Source: Gemmatimonadota bacterium
GTDB taxonomy: Bacteria > Gemmatimonadota > Gemmatimonadetes > Longimicrobiales > Gaopeijiaceae
DNA: 64,000 nt
Direction: 5' to 3'
Assembly: GCA_021295815.1 (NCBI GenBank)
Contig: JAGWBQ010000006.1
Location: 586-64,585, forward strand
In this document: positions 63,723 to 64,000 of the stretch, in pieces
How the letters are laid out: every line of letters begins with the position of its first letter
How positions within the stretch are numbered: the first letter of the stretch is position 1
Position numbers and translations under genes: made by a program
Notes under the pieces: model-generated
Seen by the model: only the letters and a program-made list of their open reading frames with translations
What the model was told of the DNA's origin: nothing
Database searches by the model: none

Positions 63723-64000
63723 GGCCGTTCGCCTCGGGTTCCCTTCCGGCCGCCCCGACCAGGATTTCTTCCATCTTCTCGGTGGCTCTCTCCCAGGACA
63801 GCGACTCGGCGAAACTGCGCGCTCTTCGACCCATCGCCTTGCGTTCGCTCCGGTTTTCGACCAGACGACGAATGGCGGCGGCGAGTTCGCGTTCGTCGCC
63901 ATGGGGGACGAGTACCCCGGTCTCGCCGTCGCGCACCGATTCTCTCAGGCCCGGAGAGTCGCTGGCGACGCTCGGCGTGGCGCAGGCTGCGGCTTCGACC
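63715..64000 (-). CDS. GT4-family glycosyltransferase, C-terminal part (cut by window edge)
   Basis: Only the last ~94 codons are in the window. They show the GT4 C-terminal pattern: VEAAACATPSVASDSPGLRE, then DGETGVLVPHGDERELAAAI. The usual catalytic Glu region (E-x-x-x-C-x-x-P-V-V type) corresponds to EAAACATPSV. The protein ends EILVGAAGREPEANGHV at 63715. The upstream part and any partner genes lie beyond base 64000. Confidence 0.85.
   Translation of the reverse strand, partial: VEAAACATPSVASDSPGLRESVRDGETGVLVPHGDERELAAAIRRLVENRSERKAMGRRARSFAESLSWERATEKMEEILVGAAGREPEANGHV

Overview
The window is a compact, GC-rich stretch of bacterial chromosome. It reads as a didermic (LPS-making) organism with several traits usually associated with Gram-positives. 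Lipid A synthesis (lpxD, an lpxC-fabZ fusion, lpxA, lpxB, lpxK), BamA, a Skp-like chaperone and Lol transport show an outer membrane. A McsA-McsB-ClpC operon and BshC (bacillithiol) occur in the same stretch. Together with a PorV/PorQ-type protein, many signal-peptide or lipoprotein TPR and beta-propeller proteins, and tight GTGA/ATGA/TTGA gene overlaps, this best fits Gemmatimonadota or a close FCB-type lineage. That placement is inference; no marker phylogeny was run.

Layout. 1-634: the 3' end of an rRNA operon (23S end, 5S, terminator). 685-10790: a PorV-like protein, prfB with its programmed +1 frameshift, lysS, a LolC/E permease with LolD, and mcsA-mcsB-clpC. 10792-20347: bamA, skp and the lipid A cluster, with an uncatalogued 43-residue membrane protein between lpxA and lpxB. 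20338-27896: rlmH, bshC, a small coiled-coil membrane protein, murJ, uvrC, gltX. 28076-30900: a TPR lipoprotein, tRNA-Gly(CCC) and a divergent M23 peptidase lipoprotein. 31001-37753: a tight operon-like run of a PDZ/radical-SAM/DUF512 protein, der, plsY, gpsA, a MerR regulator, surE, pcm and a YqaA-type membrane protein. 37905-40455: ammonium transporter, tRNA-Arg(CCT), porin.

40501-45886 holds a signalling module: a STAS protein on the minus strand, and on the plus strand a receiver-PP2C phosphatase, a periplasmic solute-binding protein and a large membrane histidine kinase. No transporter permease accompanies the binding protein, so it is probably a ligand sensor feeding a partner-switching output. 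45892-49250 carries a putative zinc metallopeptidase lipoprotein, a YfgM-like TPR protein and a TM2 protein. 49251-49974 is a gene-poor scar with a degraded serine-recombinase fragment and inverted repeats.

49975-60558 is rich in formate metabolism: fhs (formate-tetrahydrofolate ligase), fdhD, and a two-gene NAD-type formate dehydrogenase. The catalytic subunit is interrupted by an in-frame UGA at 58927-58929 in the active-site position. It is followed at the classical distance by a SECIS-like hairpin with the GGTCT loop, so it is read here as one selenoprotein of about 930 residues. A CYTH protein, a dolichol-phosphate-mannose-synthase-like transferase and a beta-propeller protein lie among these genes. 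60586-64000 is the start of a minus-strand polysaccharide cluster (UDP-sugar dehydrogenase, two GT2 transferases, and a GT4 transferase cut by the window edge).

No CRISPR array, intact prophage or intact insertion sequence was seen.
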